This document shows, one piece after another, positions 16,195-25,248 of a stretch of 64,000 nt of DNA. A program made the translations under genes and the position numbers. The number at the start of each line of letters is the position of its first letter. Position 1 is the first letter of the stretch. Origin of the DNA: Kineosporia sp. NBRC 101731 (GTDB taxonomy: Bacteria; Actinomycetota; Actinomycetes; Actinomycetales; Kineosporiaceae); the NCBI RefSeq assembly GCF_030269305.1, contig NZ_BSTC01000007.1, forward strand, positions 186,001-250,000, in the 5' to 3' direction. The notes beneath the pieces are model-generated. The model was not told where the DNA came from. It worked only from the letters and a program-made list of their open reading frames with translations, and ran no database searches.

Positions 16195-17334
16195 GTGAGC
16201 ACATCGCATCCGGAGACACCCGCCTCCGGCACCTCGCCGGAACCCCTTGCCCGTGATCATGCAAACCTTCCCCGGGAAACTCTGCATGATCACGAAGAAA
16301 GGGGGGTCGCGGTAACCCCCACAACATCCACCGCGTCCACCACCGCGTCCACCACCGCGTCGGCCGCTGCGGCACCGGCCGCCCCTACCGGGCCCGGCGG
16401 GCCGCTCGCGGCTGCGGCCACCGCTCCGACGGCGAATCCGATGCCCCGGGGCCGTCGTTCCCTGCTGCCGACCATGACCCCCTGGCTGGCGGTCGGTCTC
16501 ACGCTCGTCGTGGCGATCGGCCTGTTCGGGGCGTTCGGCCCGTTCTTCGTCGGTGACCCCGACGCCATCAACGACATCGGCCTGTCCGGCCCGTCGGGGG
16601 CCAATCTCCTGGGCACCACCCAGACCGGTCAGGACGTGCTCTCCCAGCTGGCCTTCGCCACCCGGGGATCACTGCAGATCGGCCTGCTGGTCGGGGTGAT
16701 GGCCACCGTGCTGTCGGCGTTCTTCGGCATCTACGGCGCCTACCTGGGCGGCTACGCCGACGAGGCGTTCTCGTTGCTGTCCAACGTCTTCCTGGTCATT
16801 CCCGGTCTGCCGCTGGTGATCGTGATCTCCGGGTTCGTGCCGCCCGAAGACCGGGGGCTGTGGACCATCGCGCTCGTCCTGGCCCTGACCAGCTGGGCGG
16901 CCTCGTCCCGGGTGCTCCGGGCCCAGACCCTGTCGGTGCGCAACCGCGACTACGTGGCCGCGGCACAACTGGCGGGGGAGCGGCCCTGGCGGGTGATCGC
17001 GGTCGAGATCCTGCCGAACCTGCTGCCCGTGCTGGCTTCCCAGTTCGTCTACGCGGTCATCGCGGCCATCCTCGGTGAGGCCGGCCTGTCGTTCCTGGGC
17101 CTGGGGGCGTCGAACTCCTCGACCCTGGGCACCATGCTCTTCTACGCCCAGAACGGTTTCGCCCTGCCGCTGGGCGCCTGGTGGTGGTTCGTGCCGCCGG
17201 GTCTGATCATCGCCCTGTTCGGGATGGGCCTGTCCCTGATCAACTTCTCGATCGACGAGATCATCGACCCCAAGCTGAAGAACGCCCGCACCTCCCGGCG
17301 CAGGCTCCGCAGCGCGGCCAAGGAGGGGCGATGA
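16195..17334 (+). CDS. ABC transporter permease, DppC type, with an N-terminus containing a dispersed palindrome
   Basis: A 379-residue permease. The core from about residue 95 is ordinary DppC/OppC: membrane segments, LLGTTQTGQDVLSQL, and the EAA loop AAAQLAGERPWRVIAVEILPN. The first 80 residues are unusual. A palindrome at 16252-16294 is read in frame as RDHANLPRETLHDHEERG, followed by a Thr/Ala run made by 12-bp repeats (TTASTTASAAA). The GTG start at 16195 has a strong GAGAGGAG site, so this tail is probably translated. No good ribosome site exists nearer the first membrane helix. The 3' end overlaps the next gene as ATGA. Confidence 0.88.
   Translation: MSTSHPETPASGTSPEPLARDHANLPRETLHDHEERGVAVTPTTSTASTTASTTASAAAAPAAPTGPGGPLAAAATAPTANPMPRGRRSLLPTMTPWLAVGLTLVVAIGLFGAFGPFFVGDPDAINDIGLSGPSGANLLGTTQTGQDVLSQLAFATRGSLQIGLLVGVMATVLSAFFGIYGAYLGGYADEAFSLLSNVFLVIPGLPLVIVISGFVPPEDRGLWTIALVLALTSWAASSRVLRAQTLSVRNRDYVAAAQLAGERPWRVIAVEILPNLLPVLASQFVYAVIAAILGEAGLSFLGLGASNSSTLGTMLFYAQNGFALPLGAWWWFVPPGLIIALFGMGLSLINFSIDEIIDPKLKNARTSRRRLRSAAKEGR
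16252..16294. repeat. Dispersed palindrome, copy 3, inside a coding sequence
   Basis: CGTGATCATGCA (16252-16263) and TGCATGATCACG (16283-16294) match perfectly. The middle (AACCTTCCCCGGGAAACTC) is partly paired. It lies in frame within codons 20-34 of the DppC-type permease gene. Confidence 0.85.
16331..16361 (+). repeat. 12-bp CCGCGTCCACCA repeats in the permease N-terminus
   Basis: Two perfect copies and a partial third encode the Thr/Ala-Ser run that follows the palindrome in the DppC-type permease. Confidence 0.75.
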
Positions 17335-18224
17335 CGACCACCGCCGAACCGACCACCGAGCCGGTCACCACCCGGCGCCCGGTGCTGACCGTCACCGACC
17401 TCACCGTCGTCTACGAGACCGAGCAACCGTTCACCGCCGTCCGGTCGGCCTCCCTGCAACTGCACCGCGGCGAGATCCTCGGCCTGGCGGGGGAATCCGG
17501 CTGCGGCAAGACCACCCTGGCCTACGCCGTGAACCGGCTGCACCAGCCCCCGGCCCGGATCGCGTCCGGGTCGGTGGTCTTCCACGACCGCGACAGCGGC
17601 GACATCGACCTGCTGGGCCTGAAGGACGAGGCGCTGCGCACGTTCCGCTGGTCGCAGCTGTCGATGGTCTTCCAGGGGGCGATGAACTCCCTGAACCCGG
17701 TGCGCACCGTGGGTTATCAGCTCGACGACACGCTCAAGGCCCACGTCCCGTCGATGACCCGGGCCCAGCGCAAGGAGCGTGCGGCGGAGGTGCTCACCCG
17801 GGTCGGGGTCGACCCGGTGCGGTTGCGGTCCTACCCGCACGAGCTGTCGGGCGGCATGCGGCAGCGCACCATGATCGCGATGGCCATGTTGCTGCAGCCC
17901 CAGATCATGATCATGGACGAGCCGACCACCGCTCTCGACGTGGTGGTGCAGCGCGAGATCCTGCGCGAGATCCTGCGTCTGCGGGACGAACTCGACTTCG
18001 CCGTGCTCTTCATCACCCACGACCTGCCGCTGCTGCTGGAGATCGCCGACCGGATCGCGGTGATGTACCGCGGGGAGATCGTCGAGCTGGAGACGGCCCA
18101 GCAGCTGCACGCGGCGGCGCAGCATCCCTACACCCGCAAACTCCTGGGCTCCTTCCCGAGCCTCACCGGTGAGCGCAGCGACTTCGTCCGTTCCGGGCGC
18201 GCAGATGAGGGGTTCTCGGCATGA
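17331..18224 (+). CDS. ABC transporter ATP-binding protein, DppD type
   Basis: A 297-residue ATPase. The Walker A motif is GESGCGKTT (about 54-62), the signature is LSGGMRQR, Walker B is IMIMDEPTTALD, and the switch histidine is in LFITHD. The C-terminal AQHPYTRKLLGSFPSL is the oligopeptide_HPY extension typical of DppD/OppD. The ATG overlaps the permease stop and follows AGGAGGGG. It works with the next ATPase as a heterodimer to power the permease pair. Confidence 0.92.
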   Translation: MTTTAEPTTEPVTTRRPVLTVTDLTVVYETEQPFTAVRSASLQLHRGEILGLAGESGCGKTTLAYAVNRLHQPPARIASGSVVFHDRDSGDIDLLGLKDEALRTFRWSQLSMVFQGAMNSLNPVRTVGYQLDDTLKAHVPSMTRAQRKERAAEVLTRVGVDPVRLRSYPHELSGGMRQRTMIAMAMLLQPQIMIMDEPTTALDVVVQREILREILRLRDELDFAVLFITHDLPLLLEIADRIAVMYRGEIVELETAQQLHAAAQHPYTRKLLGSFPSLTGERSDFVRSGRADEGFSA

Positions 18225-19114
18225 CCAGCGTGCACGTCAGCGACCTGACCAAGGACTACCGGATCCGCGACGGCCTGAAGCGGCGCCGGCTGCGGGCCGT
18301 CGACCACGTCAGCTTCGACCTGAAACCCGGCCGCACGGTGGCCCTGGTCGGGGAGTCCGGCTCGGGCAAGTCGACCATCGCCAAATTGCTCACCCGGCTG
18401 GAACGTCCGACCTCGGGACGCATCGAGGTGCGTGAGGACGACGGCTCCGCGGTGCCGAACGCGCTGTACCGGCGGCACGTGCAGATGGTGTTCCAGGACC
18501 CGTTCGCCTCGCTCAACCCGTTCCACTCCGTCGCCCACCACATCGCCCGCCCGCTGCGGCTGCACGGGCGCACCCAGGGCGGCGCAGCCACCCGGGCCGA
18601 GGTGCTGTCGATGCTGGAGCGCGTCAACCTCACCCCGGCGGCCGACATGGCCGACCGCCGCCCGCACGAACTGTCCGGCGGCCAGCGTCAGCGGGTGGCC
18701 ATCGCCCGCGCCCTGGCCCCCGGCGCCCAGGTGCTCATCGCCGACGAACCGGTCTCGATGCTCGACGTCTCGATCCGCCTGGGGGTGCTGAACCTGCTGG
18801 GCCGCCTGCAGCGCGAAAGCGACCTGGCGGTGCTCTACATCACCCACGACCTGGCCACGGCCCGGCACTTCTCCGACGAAATCCTGGTGCTGCACCACGG
18901 GCGCGTGGTCGAGCGGGGCCCGGCCGACGCCGTGATCCTCGACCCGCACCACGACTACACCAAGCTGCTGGCGCTGTCGGCCCCCGACCCCAACCGGGTC
19001 GGTGCGGTCGTTCACTCCACCGCCCCCGACCGGGAGTCTATCGACGACTCCGTCTGCTACGACCACGATCTGGGTGAGTGGGTACCCAGCGGCACGCAGA
19101 AGGTCGCGGCATGA
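18221..19114 (+). CDS. ABC transporter ATP-binding protein, DppF type
   Basis: A 297-residue ATPase. Walker A is GESGSGKST, the Q-loop is MVFQDPFASLNPFH, the signature is LSGGQRQRVAIARAL, Walker B is VLIADEPVSMLD, and the switch histidine is in YITHD. It starts in an ATGA overlap with the DppD-type gene and ends in an ATGA overlap with the GH42 gene. Transporter and first glycosidase are therefore translationally coupled. Confidence 0.92.
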   Translation: MTSVHVSDLTKDYRIRDGLKRRRLRAVDHVSFDLKPGRTVALVGESGSGKSTIAKLLTRLERPTSGRIEVREDDGSAVPNALYRRHVQMVFQDPFASLNPFHSVAHHIARPLRLHGRTQGGAATRAEVLSMLERVNLTPAADMADRRPHELSGGQRQRVAIARALAPGAQVLIADEPVSMLDVSIRLGVLNLLGRLQRESDLAVLYITHDLATARHFSDEILVLHHGRVVERGPADAVILDPHHDYTKLLALSAPDPNRVGAVVHSTAPDRESIDDSVCYDHDLGEWVPSGTQKVAA

Positions 19115-21135
19115 GGCTCGCCGACGGGCTCGTCTACGGCGGCGACTACAACCCCGAACAGTGGACGCGCGACACCTGGGTCGAGGACGTGGCCCTCATG
19201 CGGGTGGCCGGGGTCAACCTGGTCACGCTCGGCGTGTTCTCCTGGGGGCTCATCGAGACCGCCGACAACGTCTTCGATCTGGGCTGGCTGGACGAGGTCG
19301 TCGGCCTGCTGCACGAGAACGGCATCGGGATCGACCTGGCCACCCCGACCGCGGCGCCGCCGAGCTGGCTGCACACCGCTCACCCGGAGATTCTGCCGTT
19401 CGACGCCGACCTCTACCAGCAGCCGCCCGGTGGCCGGAACGCCTGGTGTCCCAGCTCGCCGGTGTTCCGCGCGTACGCCCTGCGGATCGCCGAACGGCTG
19501 GCGCGCCGCTACGGGGACCACCCGGCGGTGCGGCTCTGGCACGTCGGCAACGAGCTCGGTGGCGGGAATGCGCGCTGCTACTGCGACGTCTCGGCGGTCG
19601 CCTTCCGGGAATGGCTGGCGCAGCGGCACGGCACCGTCGAGGCGGTGAACCAGGCCTGGGGCACGACGTTCTGGGGACACCGGTTCAATTCCTTCGAGGA
19701 GATCCTGCCACCGCGCGGTAAGCACGGCGCCCCCAACCCGGGCCTGTTCCTGGACTACGAGCGCTACTCCTCCGACGCCCTGCTGGCGCACTACCGGGCC
19801 GAGCGGGAGGTGATCCAGCAGTTCTCCGACCGCCCGGTGACGACCAACCTGATGGTCGGGCCGGGCGCCCAGATCGTCGACTACGCCCGCTGGGCCCCGC
19901 ACACCGACATCGTCGCCAACGACCACTACACGCTGGTCGACGACCCCGACCGGGCCATTGAACTGGCGTGTTCGGGCGACCGGATGCGGGGGATGTCGCC
20001 CGGCCGCAGGCCCTGGCTGCTGATGGAGCACTCCACCGGCGGGCCGAGCTGGCAGCAGCGCAACCGGGCCAAGGACCCGGGCGAGATCGCCCGCAACGCC
20101 CTGGCCCACGTGGCCCGCGGATCCGACGGGGCGATGTTCTTCCAGTGGCGGGCCTCCACCGCCGGGGCCGAGCAGTTCCACTCGGCCATGCTGCCGCACG
20201 CCGGCACCCGGTCACGGGTCTGGCAGGAGGTGGTCGAGCTCGGGGGCCACCTGCGGTCGCTGGCCGAGGTGGCCGGGTCACGGGTGGAGCCGGCCCGGGT
20301 GGCGATGGTCGTCGACGACGAGTCGGGCTGGTACCTGCAGCACGGCCTGAAACCGCACCGCGGCCTGCGGTACGGCGACGAGTTGCGGGCCTGGCACAAG
20401 GCTCTGTGGCAGCGGCAGGTGCTGGTCGACCTGGTGCCGGCCACCGGTCCGCAGTCCGATCTGGCCTCCTACGACCTGGTGCTCGTGCCCGGATTGATCC
20501 TGGTGGACGACGAGGTCGCCGCGCGGTTGTCGGCGGTGCCGGCCCGCGGGGGGACGCTGCTGGTCACCTACCTGTCCGGGGTCTGCGACCCGACCGGCCG
20601 GGTCCGCACCGGCGGCTACCCGGGCGCCTTCCGCGACGTGCTGGGGATCTTCACCGACGAGTTCTACCCGCTCCAGACCTCGCAGGAGGTGCCGCTGGAC
20701 GACGGCGGGGTGGTGCGGGACTGGACCGAGCGGGTGCAGCTCGACGGGGCGTCGGCCGTGATCTCCTACGCGGGTAGCTCGCTGGCCGGTGGCCCGGCGG
20801 TGACCCGGCGCGCGGTGGGTGAGGGCGCGGCCTGGTACGTGTCGGCCGCACTGCCGGGGAGCAGCATCGACGCGATCACCGCCCGGCTGATCACCGAGAC
20901 CGGCCTGACCCGCACCGTGCAGGCGCCGGCCGGGCTCGAGGCGGTGCGCCGCATCGGCGACGACGCCTCGTACCTGTTCCTGATCAACCACCTCGACACC
21001 GACGTGGAGGTCGCGGCCGGCGGGCTGGACCTGCTCACGGACGAAAAGGTCGGCCCGTCCACCCTGGTCCCCGCCGGAGGCGTCCGGGTGGTGCGCGAAT
21101 CCTCTGTTCGTGATCATGCAAAACCTCCCCGGTGA
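19111..21135 (+). CDS. Beta-galactosidase, glycoside hydrolase family 42
   Basis: A 674-residue cytoplasmic enzyme. It opens with the GH42 signature VYGGDYNPEQW. The acid/base is Glu148 in HVGNELGG and the nucleophile Glu306 in LLMEHSTGG. Cys113, Cys156 and Cys158 (NAWC, RCYC) match the family's structural zinc site. The trimerisation and C-terminal beta domains follow. It would release terminal beta-galactose, or act on beta-galactan or galacto-oligosaccharides. The start overlaps the upstream stop (ATGA). The last residues, VRDHAKPPR, are encoded by a truncated dispersed palindrome whose sequence also supplies the stop codon, so the original C-terminus may have been altered. Confidence 0.92.
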   Translation: MRLADGLVYGGDYNPEQWTRDTWVEDVALMRVAGVNLVTLGVFSWGLIETADNVFDLGWLDEVVGLLHENGIGIDLATPTAAPPSWLHTAHPEILPFDADLYQQPPGGRNAWCPSSPVFRAYALRIAERLARRYGDHPAVRLWHVGNELGGGNARCYCDVSAVAFREWLAQRHGTVEAVNQAWGTTFWGHRFNSFEEILPPRGKHGAPNPGLFLDYERYSSDALLAHYRAEREVIQQFSDRPVTTNLMVGPGAQIVDYARWAPHTDIVANDHYTLVDDPDRAIELACSGDRMRGMSPGRRPWLLMEHSTGGPSWQQRNRAKDPGEIARNALAHVARGSDGAMFFQWRASTAGAEQFHSAMLPHAGTRSRVWQEVVELGGHLRSLAEVAGSRVEPARVAMVVDDESGWYLQHGLKPHRGLRYGDELRAWHKALWQRQVLVDLVPATGPQSDLASYDLVLVPGLILVDDEVAARLSAVPARGGTLLVTYLSGVCDPTGRVRTGGYPGAFRDVLGIFTDEFYPLQTSQEVPLDDGGVVRDWTERVQLDGASAVISYAGSSLAGGPAVTRRAVGEGAAWYVSAALPGSSIDAITARLITETGLTRTVQAPAGLEAVRRIGDDASYLFLINHLDTDVEVAAGGLDLLTDEKVGPSTLVPAGGVRVVRESSVRDHAKPPR

Positions 21136-21140
21136 TCATG
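21105..21140. repeat. Dispersed palindrome, copy 4 (right arm truncated)
   Basis: The left arm GTTCGTGATCATGCAAAACC and the CTCCCCGG centre are intact, but the right arm is replaced by GGTGATCATG. The GH42 stop codon (21133-21135) is inside it. It lies between the GH42 and GH2 genes. Confidence 0.75.
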
Positions 21141-21187
21141 AAATCGTTCCCGAAGTCAGCCATGACCACCCAGCCCGGGAGGGCCTC

Positions 21188-23728
21188 GTGAAACACCAGA
21201 GCGTGACCAGCGGATGGACCGTCACCGCGACCGCGGGGGAGGTGCCCGAACGGGCGACCGGAACGCATCCGGCCGCCGTGCCCGGATGCGTCCACACCGA
21301 CCTGCTCGCCGCCGGGGCGATCGACGAGCCGTACGACGACGCGCACGAGAGCGACCTGGAGTGGTTCCACCGCACCGACTGGCGCTACGACACGACCCTC
21401 GACCTCGCCGCTCCCGCCCCCGGTGAGCGGGTCGACCTGGTCTTCGACGGTATCGACACCGTGGCCGGAGTGCGCCTGGGCGGCACCGCCCTCGGCGAGA
21501 CCGCCAACATGCACCGCAGCTACCGCTTCGACGTCACCTCCCTGATAACAGGCTCTGAGCTGGCCCTGGAGGTCAACCTCACGTCGGCCACGACCTGGGC
21601 CGAGGCACTGCGCGAGAAGCTCGGCAACCGTCCGGCCGTGAACGTGCCCCGCCCGTTCAACTTCGTCCGCAAGATGGCCTGCTCGTTCGGCTGGGACTGG
21701 GGTCCGGACCTGCGCACGGCCGGTCTGTGGAAACCTGTGCGGATCGAACGGTGGACGACCGCCCGACTCGCGCAGGTGCGTCCTGTGGTAGGAGTGGTCG
21801 CCGACGGGACCGGAACGGTCGAGGTGCACCTCGACATCGAGCGCTCCGGTCTGGAAACCGCTTCTGCCGTGCAGGTTCGGGCGCAGATCCGCGGGATCAC
21901 GGCCACGGCGACGATCCCGGCCGGCGAGAACAGCGCCGTGCTGGCGCTGCGGGTGCCCGATGCGCCGTTGTGGTGGCCGGTCGGTCACGGGGAACAGCCA
22001 CTGGCGGAGCTGAGCGTCGAACTGACCGCCGACGACGAGATGCTGGACGCGTGGAACCGGCGGATCGGTTTCCGCACCGTCGAGGTCGACACCGGTGACG
22101 ACGAACACGGCACCGCCTTCACCGTTCTCGTCAACGGTAAGCCGATCGCCGTGCGGGGCGCGAACTGGATCCCCGACGACCACTTCGTCACCCGGATCAC
22201 CCGCGAGCGCGTGGCCCGGCGCCTGGACCAGGCGCTGGGGGCGCACCTGAACCTGCTGCGGGTCTGGGGCGGGGGGATCTACGAGTCCGAGGACTTCTAC
22301 GAACTGTGTGACGAGCGAGGGCTTCTGGTCTGGCAGGACTTCCTGCTGGCCTGTGCGGCCTATCCGGAGGAGGAGCCGCTGCGCTCGGAGATCGAGGCCG
22401 AGGCGCGCGAGAACGTCGTGCGGCTGATGCCGCACGCGTCGCTCCTGCTGTGGAACGGTGGCAACGAGAACCTCTGGGGCCACGAGGACTGGGGGTGGAA
22501 GGCGCAGCTGGACGGGCAGACCTGGGGGCACGCCTACGCGACGCAGCTGTTCGCCGACGTGGTCGCCGAGCTGGACCCGACGAGGCCTTACAGCGCCAAC
22601 AGCCCGTTCACGCCGCGGCGCACGCCGGAGCAGTCGCACCCCAACGATCCCGACCGCGGCACGCACCACCAGTGGGACGTCTGGAACCGGCTGGACTGGT
22701 CCGTGTACAGCGACGAGATTCCGCGGTTCTGCTCGGAGTTCGGTTACCAGGGGCCGCCGGCCTGGAAAACGCTGACCGATCACGTGCACGCCGCCGACGG
22801 CGGGCCGCTCACGGCGGTGGCCGACGCCTGCGCCGACCCGGTGTTCCTGATCCATCAGAAGGCCGACGACGGCACCGGCAAGCTCGGGCGTGGCATGGCC
22901 CCGCACACCGGTGTTCCGGAGAACTTCGAGGACTGGCACTGGGCCGCTCAGCTCAACCAGGCGCGGGCGATCCGGCACGCGGTGGAGCACTACCGGTCGT
23001 GGTGGCCGCGCACGGCCGGGTGGATCGTCTGGCAGATCAACGATTGCTGGCCGGTCGTCTCCTGGGCCCTGGTCGACAGCCAGGAGCGGCCCAAGCCGGT
23101 GTATTTCGCGCTGCGCCGGGCCAATGCGCCGCGGGCCCTGTACCTGATGGCGGACGACGAGGACCTGACGCTGGTCGCGGTCAACGACAGCGACGAGCCC
23201 TGGACGGGGACGGCCGAGGTGCGCCGCGAGACGCTGGCGGGGGAGGGGTACGTCACCCTGATCACGGATCTGACGGTGGCGCCCCGGTCGGTGGAGTTCG
23301 AGCCGGTGTCCGCCGACGTGGCCACGCCGGACGACCCGGCCGGCGAGGTGGTGGTGGCCGAGTTCGGGGGTGCGCGAACCGTTCACACGTTCGTGGAAGA
23401 CGTCGACCTGGAGCTGGACCCCGACCCGCTGGAGGTCTCGGCCCAGCGGGTCGAGGGTGGCTACCGGATCGATGTGCTGGCGCGGAGTTTCGCCGACGGC
23501 ATCACCGTGCTTCCCGATCGCCTGGCGGCGGACGCGCAGGTGGACGACGGTGTCGTCAGCCTGCCGGCCGGGGCCCGGACGAGTTTCCTGATCACCACCT
23601 CCGCTGATCTCGACCCGCAGGCTCTGACCCGATCGCCCGTGCTGCGCACGGCCAACGAGCTGCGAGGCGTCGCGGTGCGCCCGGCGCCCGAGGCGACCGG
23701 CCCGTCGACCCACATGTCCACTTCCTGA
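21188..23728 (+). CDS. Beta-mannosidase, glycoside hydrolase family 2
   Basis: An 846-residue enzyme of the GH2 beta-mannosidase type: a sugar-binding N-domain (GCVHTDLLAAGAIDEPYDD, then FGWDWGPDLRTAGLWKPVRIE), an immunoglobulin-like domain, and a TIM barrel with RGANWIPDD and LLRVWGGGIYE. The acid/base is Glu427 in WNGGNENLWG and the nucleophile Glu517 in RFCSEFGYQGPP. I chose GTG 21188, 10 bases after GGGAGGG; an upstream ATG at 21110 would translate the palindrome. It removes mannose from the non-reducing end of manno-oligosaccharides. Cytoplasmic, no signal peptide. Confidence 0.93.
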   Translation: MKHQSVTSGWTVTATAGEVPERATGTHPAAVPGCVHTDLLAAGAIDEPYDDAHESDLEWFHRTDWRYDTTLDLAAPAPGERVDLVFDGIDTVAGVRLGGTALGETANMHRSYRFDVTSLITGSELALEVNLTSATTWAEALREKLGNRPAVNVPRPFNFVRKMACSFGWDWGPDLRTAGLWKPVRIERWTTARLAQVRPVVGVVADGTGTVEVHLDIERSGLETASAVQVRAQIRGITATATIPAGENSAVLALRVPDAPLWWPVGHGEQPLAELSVELTADDEMLDAWNRRIGFRTVEVDTGDDEHGTAFTVLVNGKPIAVRGANWIPDDHFVTRITRERVARRLDQALGAHLNLLRVWGGGIYESEDFYELCDERGLLVWQDFLLACAAYPEEEPLRSEIEAEARENVVRLMPHASLLLWNGGNENLWGHEDWGWKAQLDGQTWGHAYATQLFADVVAELDPTRPYSANSPFTPRRTPEQSHPNDPDRGTHHQWDVWNRLDWSVYSDEIPRFCSEFGYQGPPAWKTLTDHVHAADGGPLTAVADACADPVFLIHQKADDGTGKLGRGMAPHTGVPENFEDWHWAAQLNQARAIRHAVEHYRSWWPRTAGWIVWQINDCWPVVSWALVDSQERPKPVYFALRRANAPRALYLMADDEDLTLVAVNDSDEPWTGTAEVRRETLAGEGYVTLITDLTVAPRSVEFEPVSADVATPDDPAGEVVVAEFGGARTVHTFVEDVDLELDPDPLEVSAQRVEGGYRIDVLARSFADGITVLPDRLAADAQVDDGVVSLPAGARTSFLITTSADLDPQALTRSPVLRTANELRGVAVRPAPEATGPSTHMSTS

Positions 23729-23751
23729 AACATCCTGAACCAGGAGCAGAA

Positions 23752-25146
23752 ATGACCGAACCCCGGCGATTCCCGACCGATTTCCTCTGGGGAGCAGCAA
23801 CGTCCTCGTACCAGATCGAGGGTGCGGTGGAGGCCGACGGCCGCGGGCCGTCCATCTGGGACACGTTCTCCCGCATCCCGGGCGCGGTGGTGAACGGTGA
23901 GAACGGTGACGTGGCCATCGACCACTACCACCGGGTCGCCGACGACGTGAAGCTCATGGGCGACCTGGGGCTGAACGCCTACCGGTTCTCGGTGGCCTGG
24001 CCCCGGGTGCAGCCCACCGGTTCCGGGCCGGCCAACCAGGCGGGCCTGGACTTCTACCGGCGTCTGACCGACCAGCTGCTGGACGCCGGGATCGCCCCGG
24101 CGCTCACCCTGTACCACTGGGACCTGCCGCAGCCGTTGCAGGACGCCGGGGGATGGCCGAACCGCGACACCGCCTACCGGTTCGCCGAGTACGCCGGTCT
24201 GGTGGCCGACGCACTGGGCGACCGGGTGAATCTCTGGATCACCCTGAACGAGTCGTGGTGTGCCGCCTACCTGGGCTACCTGTCCGGTGAGCACGCCCCC
24301 GGCATCAAGGACCCGGCCCAGGCCCTGGCCTCGGTGCACACGCTCAACCTGGCCCACGGCCTGGGCGCCGCCGCGATCCACGAGCACGCCGGTCCGGACG
24401 CGAAAGTGGCGATCGCCCATAACATTCAGGTCAACCAGGCCGCGACCGCCGCACCGCAGGACGTGGCCGTCAAGACCAAGCTCGACCTGGTGAACAACGA
24501 GATCCTGCTGGCCCCGCAGCTCGACGGCGCCTACCCCGAGGGTCTCTTCGAGGCCACCGCGGCGTTCACCGACTGGTCGTTCGTGCAGGACGGCGACCTG
24601 GAGATCATCCACGCCCCGCTGGACGCCCTGGGCCTGAACTACTACTCGACCTCCACCGTGCGGGCGGGTGAGGATCCCGACCGCGACCCGTTCCAGCCGA
24701 CCCTGGTGGACGGCGTGGCCCGGGTGCGGCCCGAGGGGGAGTACACCGAGATGGGCTGGCTGGTCGAACCGCAGGGCCTGACCGACCTGCTGCTCGACAT
24801 GCATCGCCGCCGGCCCGGCCTGCCGCTGTACATCACCGAGAACGGCGCGGCCTTCGACGACGTGGTGGCGGACGACGGCCGGGTCCACGACGAGCGGCGC
24901 ACCGCCTACCTGCACGCCCACCTCGAGGCAGTCGGCCGGGCCCTGGACGCCGGTGCGAACGTGCGCGGGTACTTCGCCTGGTCGCTGACCGACAACTTCG
25001 AGTGGTCGTACGGTTACGGGAAGCGCTTCGGGCTGGTGCACGTCGACTACGCCACGCAGACCCGCACGATCAAGGACTCCGGGCACTGGTACAGCGGGGT
25101 GACCACCACCGGTCTCCTGCCGGCCCCGGTGGATCCTCTCGGGTGA
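23752..25146 (+). CDS. Beta-glucosidase/beta-mannosidase, glycoside hydrolase family 1
   Basis: A 464-residue enzyme of standard GH1 length. It starts RRFPTDFLWGAATSSYQIEGA. The acid/base is Glu167 in WITLNESWC and the nucleophile Glu363 in YITENGAAF. The late WSLTDNFEWSYGYGKRFGLVHVD is the family's glycone-binding region. It would hydrolyse short beta-1,4-linked glucosides or mannosides. It is the last gene of the operon and ends just before a strong terminator. Cytoplasmic location fits processing of imported oligosaccharides. Confidence 0.94.
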   Translation: MTEPRRFPTDFLWGAATSSYQIEGAVEADGRGPSIWDTFSRIPGAVVNGENGDVAIDHYHRVADDVKLMGDLGLNAYRFSVAWPRVQPTGSGPANQAGLDFYRRLTDQLLDAGIAPALTLYHWDLPQPLQDAGGWPNRDTAYRFAEYAGLVADALGDRVNLWITLNESWCAAYLGYLSGEHAPGIKDPAQALASVHTLNLAHGLGAAAIHEHAGPDAKVAIAHNIQVNQAATAAPQDVAVKTKLDLVNNEILLAPQLDGAYPEGLFEATAAFTDWSFVQDGDLEIIHAPLDALGLNYYSTSTVRAGEDPDRDPFQPTLVDGVARVRPEGEYTEMGWLVEPQGLTDLLLDMHRRRPGLPLYITENGAAFDDVVADDGRVHDERRTAYLHAHLEAVGRALDAGANVRGYFAWSLTDNFEWSYGYGKRFGLVHVDYATQTRTIKDSGHWYSGVTTTGLLPAPVDPLG

Positions 25147-25162
25147 CGACGTTCTGACGCGG

Positions 25163-25196
25163 GCCTGCCCCGGGGGGTGAGAGCCCCGGGGCAGGC
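25163..25196 (+). terminator. Terminator of the glycosidase operon
   Basis: GCCTGCCCCGGGG and CCCCGGGGCAGGC form a perfect 13-bp stem around an 8-base loop, 16 bases after the GH1 stop, followed by GTTGTTC. Confidence 0.85.
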
Positions 25197-25248
25197 GTTG
25201 TTCGATGCTGATCGGTTCGGTTCGCTTCTGTCCGGGTCATGGCGCGTG

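Noticed and set aside
21035-23800. Minus-strand frame of over 900 codons opposite the GH2 gene
   Set aside because: The GH2 gene has complete catalytic motifs; the antisense product is low-complexity His/Arg/Val-rich sequence.
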